Of a stretch of 6,104 nucleotides of DNA, positions 6,082 to 6,104 are shown in pieces. Position 1 is the stretch's first letter, and the number at the start of each line of letters is the position of its first letter. Origin of the DNA: UMGS1307 sp964523005 (GTDB lineage Bacteria > Bacillota > Clostridia > Oscillospirales > CAG-382). The notes beneath the pieces are model-generated. The model saw only the letters and a list, made by a program, of their open reading frames with translations, was not told the DNA's origin and ran no database searches. The DNA is taken from positions 1 to 6,104 of the forward strand of contig CAZFZL010000093.1 of NCBI GenBank assembly GCA_964523005.1. Direction: 5' to 3'. A program made the translations under genes and the position numbers.

Positions 6082-6104
6082 ATGAAAAAGTTTTCCAAAG
6101 TATT
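6082..6104 (+). CDS. Start of a further gene, truncated by the window end (probable exported protein)
   Basis: Only MKKFSKV and two bases of the next codon are present. AAAGGA (6068-6073) lies 8 bases before the ATG, and a terminator and a candidate promoter precede it, so this is very likely a true start. The MKK-type basic beginning is typical of a signal peptide n-region, which would make it another exported protein like its neighbour; with seven residues this is only a hint. Function cannot be stated. Confidence 0.7.

Overview
The window looks like a mid-GC Gram-positive chromosome, most likely an uncultured anaerobic Clostridia relative from a gut or rumen (Oscillospirales or Christensenellales type). 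The evidence is: sigma-A style promoters with strong Shine-Dalgarno sites, Gram-positive signal peptides, an NPxTGD-type C-terminal sorting signal, and a large exported protein held by a C-terminal membrane helix. The taxonomic placement is inference; no marker gene is present.

Layout. Positions 14-796 (minus) encode a DeoR-family repressor. Its start lies 15 bp past the stop of a very large minus-strand gene (812-4993), and its ribosome binding site overlaps that stop codon. The two therefore form one operon, with the structural gene first. The large gene encodes a 1393-residue exported protein. It has a Rossmann/GATase-like module interrupted by a carbohydrate-binding-like beta-sandwich, then an Ig-like module, a GH42-like (clan GH-A) barrel, a second GATase-like (beta-galactosidase trimerisation-like) module, a beta-rich C-terminal part and a membrane anchor.

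Positions 4994-5249 are an AT-rich divergent promoter region. A near-consensus minus-strand promoter (TTGACT-17-TATAAT) drives the operon, and a full-consensus plus-strand promoter (TTGACA-16-TATAAT) drives a 222-residue gene (5250-5918). Between and around the promoters lie an 11-bp palindrome (TTACA-A-TGTAA) and a degenerate copy at the operon's start site. These are candidate operators for the DeoR protein.

The 222-residue protein is a small surface protein: signal peptide, one beta-sandwich domain, NPETGD motif, hydrophobic helix and basic tail. Its domain is visibly related to the beta-sandwich inside the large hydrolase (18 identities over 57 ungapped residues by eye). A strong UUCG-loop terminator ends the gene. 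A further plus-strand gene beginning MKKFSKV starts at 6082 and runs off the window.

Together this reads as a small locally regulated locus for surface glycan handling: a tethered putative glycosidase with its own repressor, and a divergently expressed surface protein carrying the same binding-like domain. The substrate cannot be read from the sequence.
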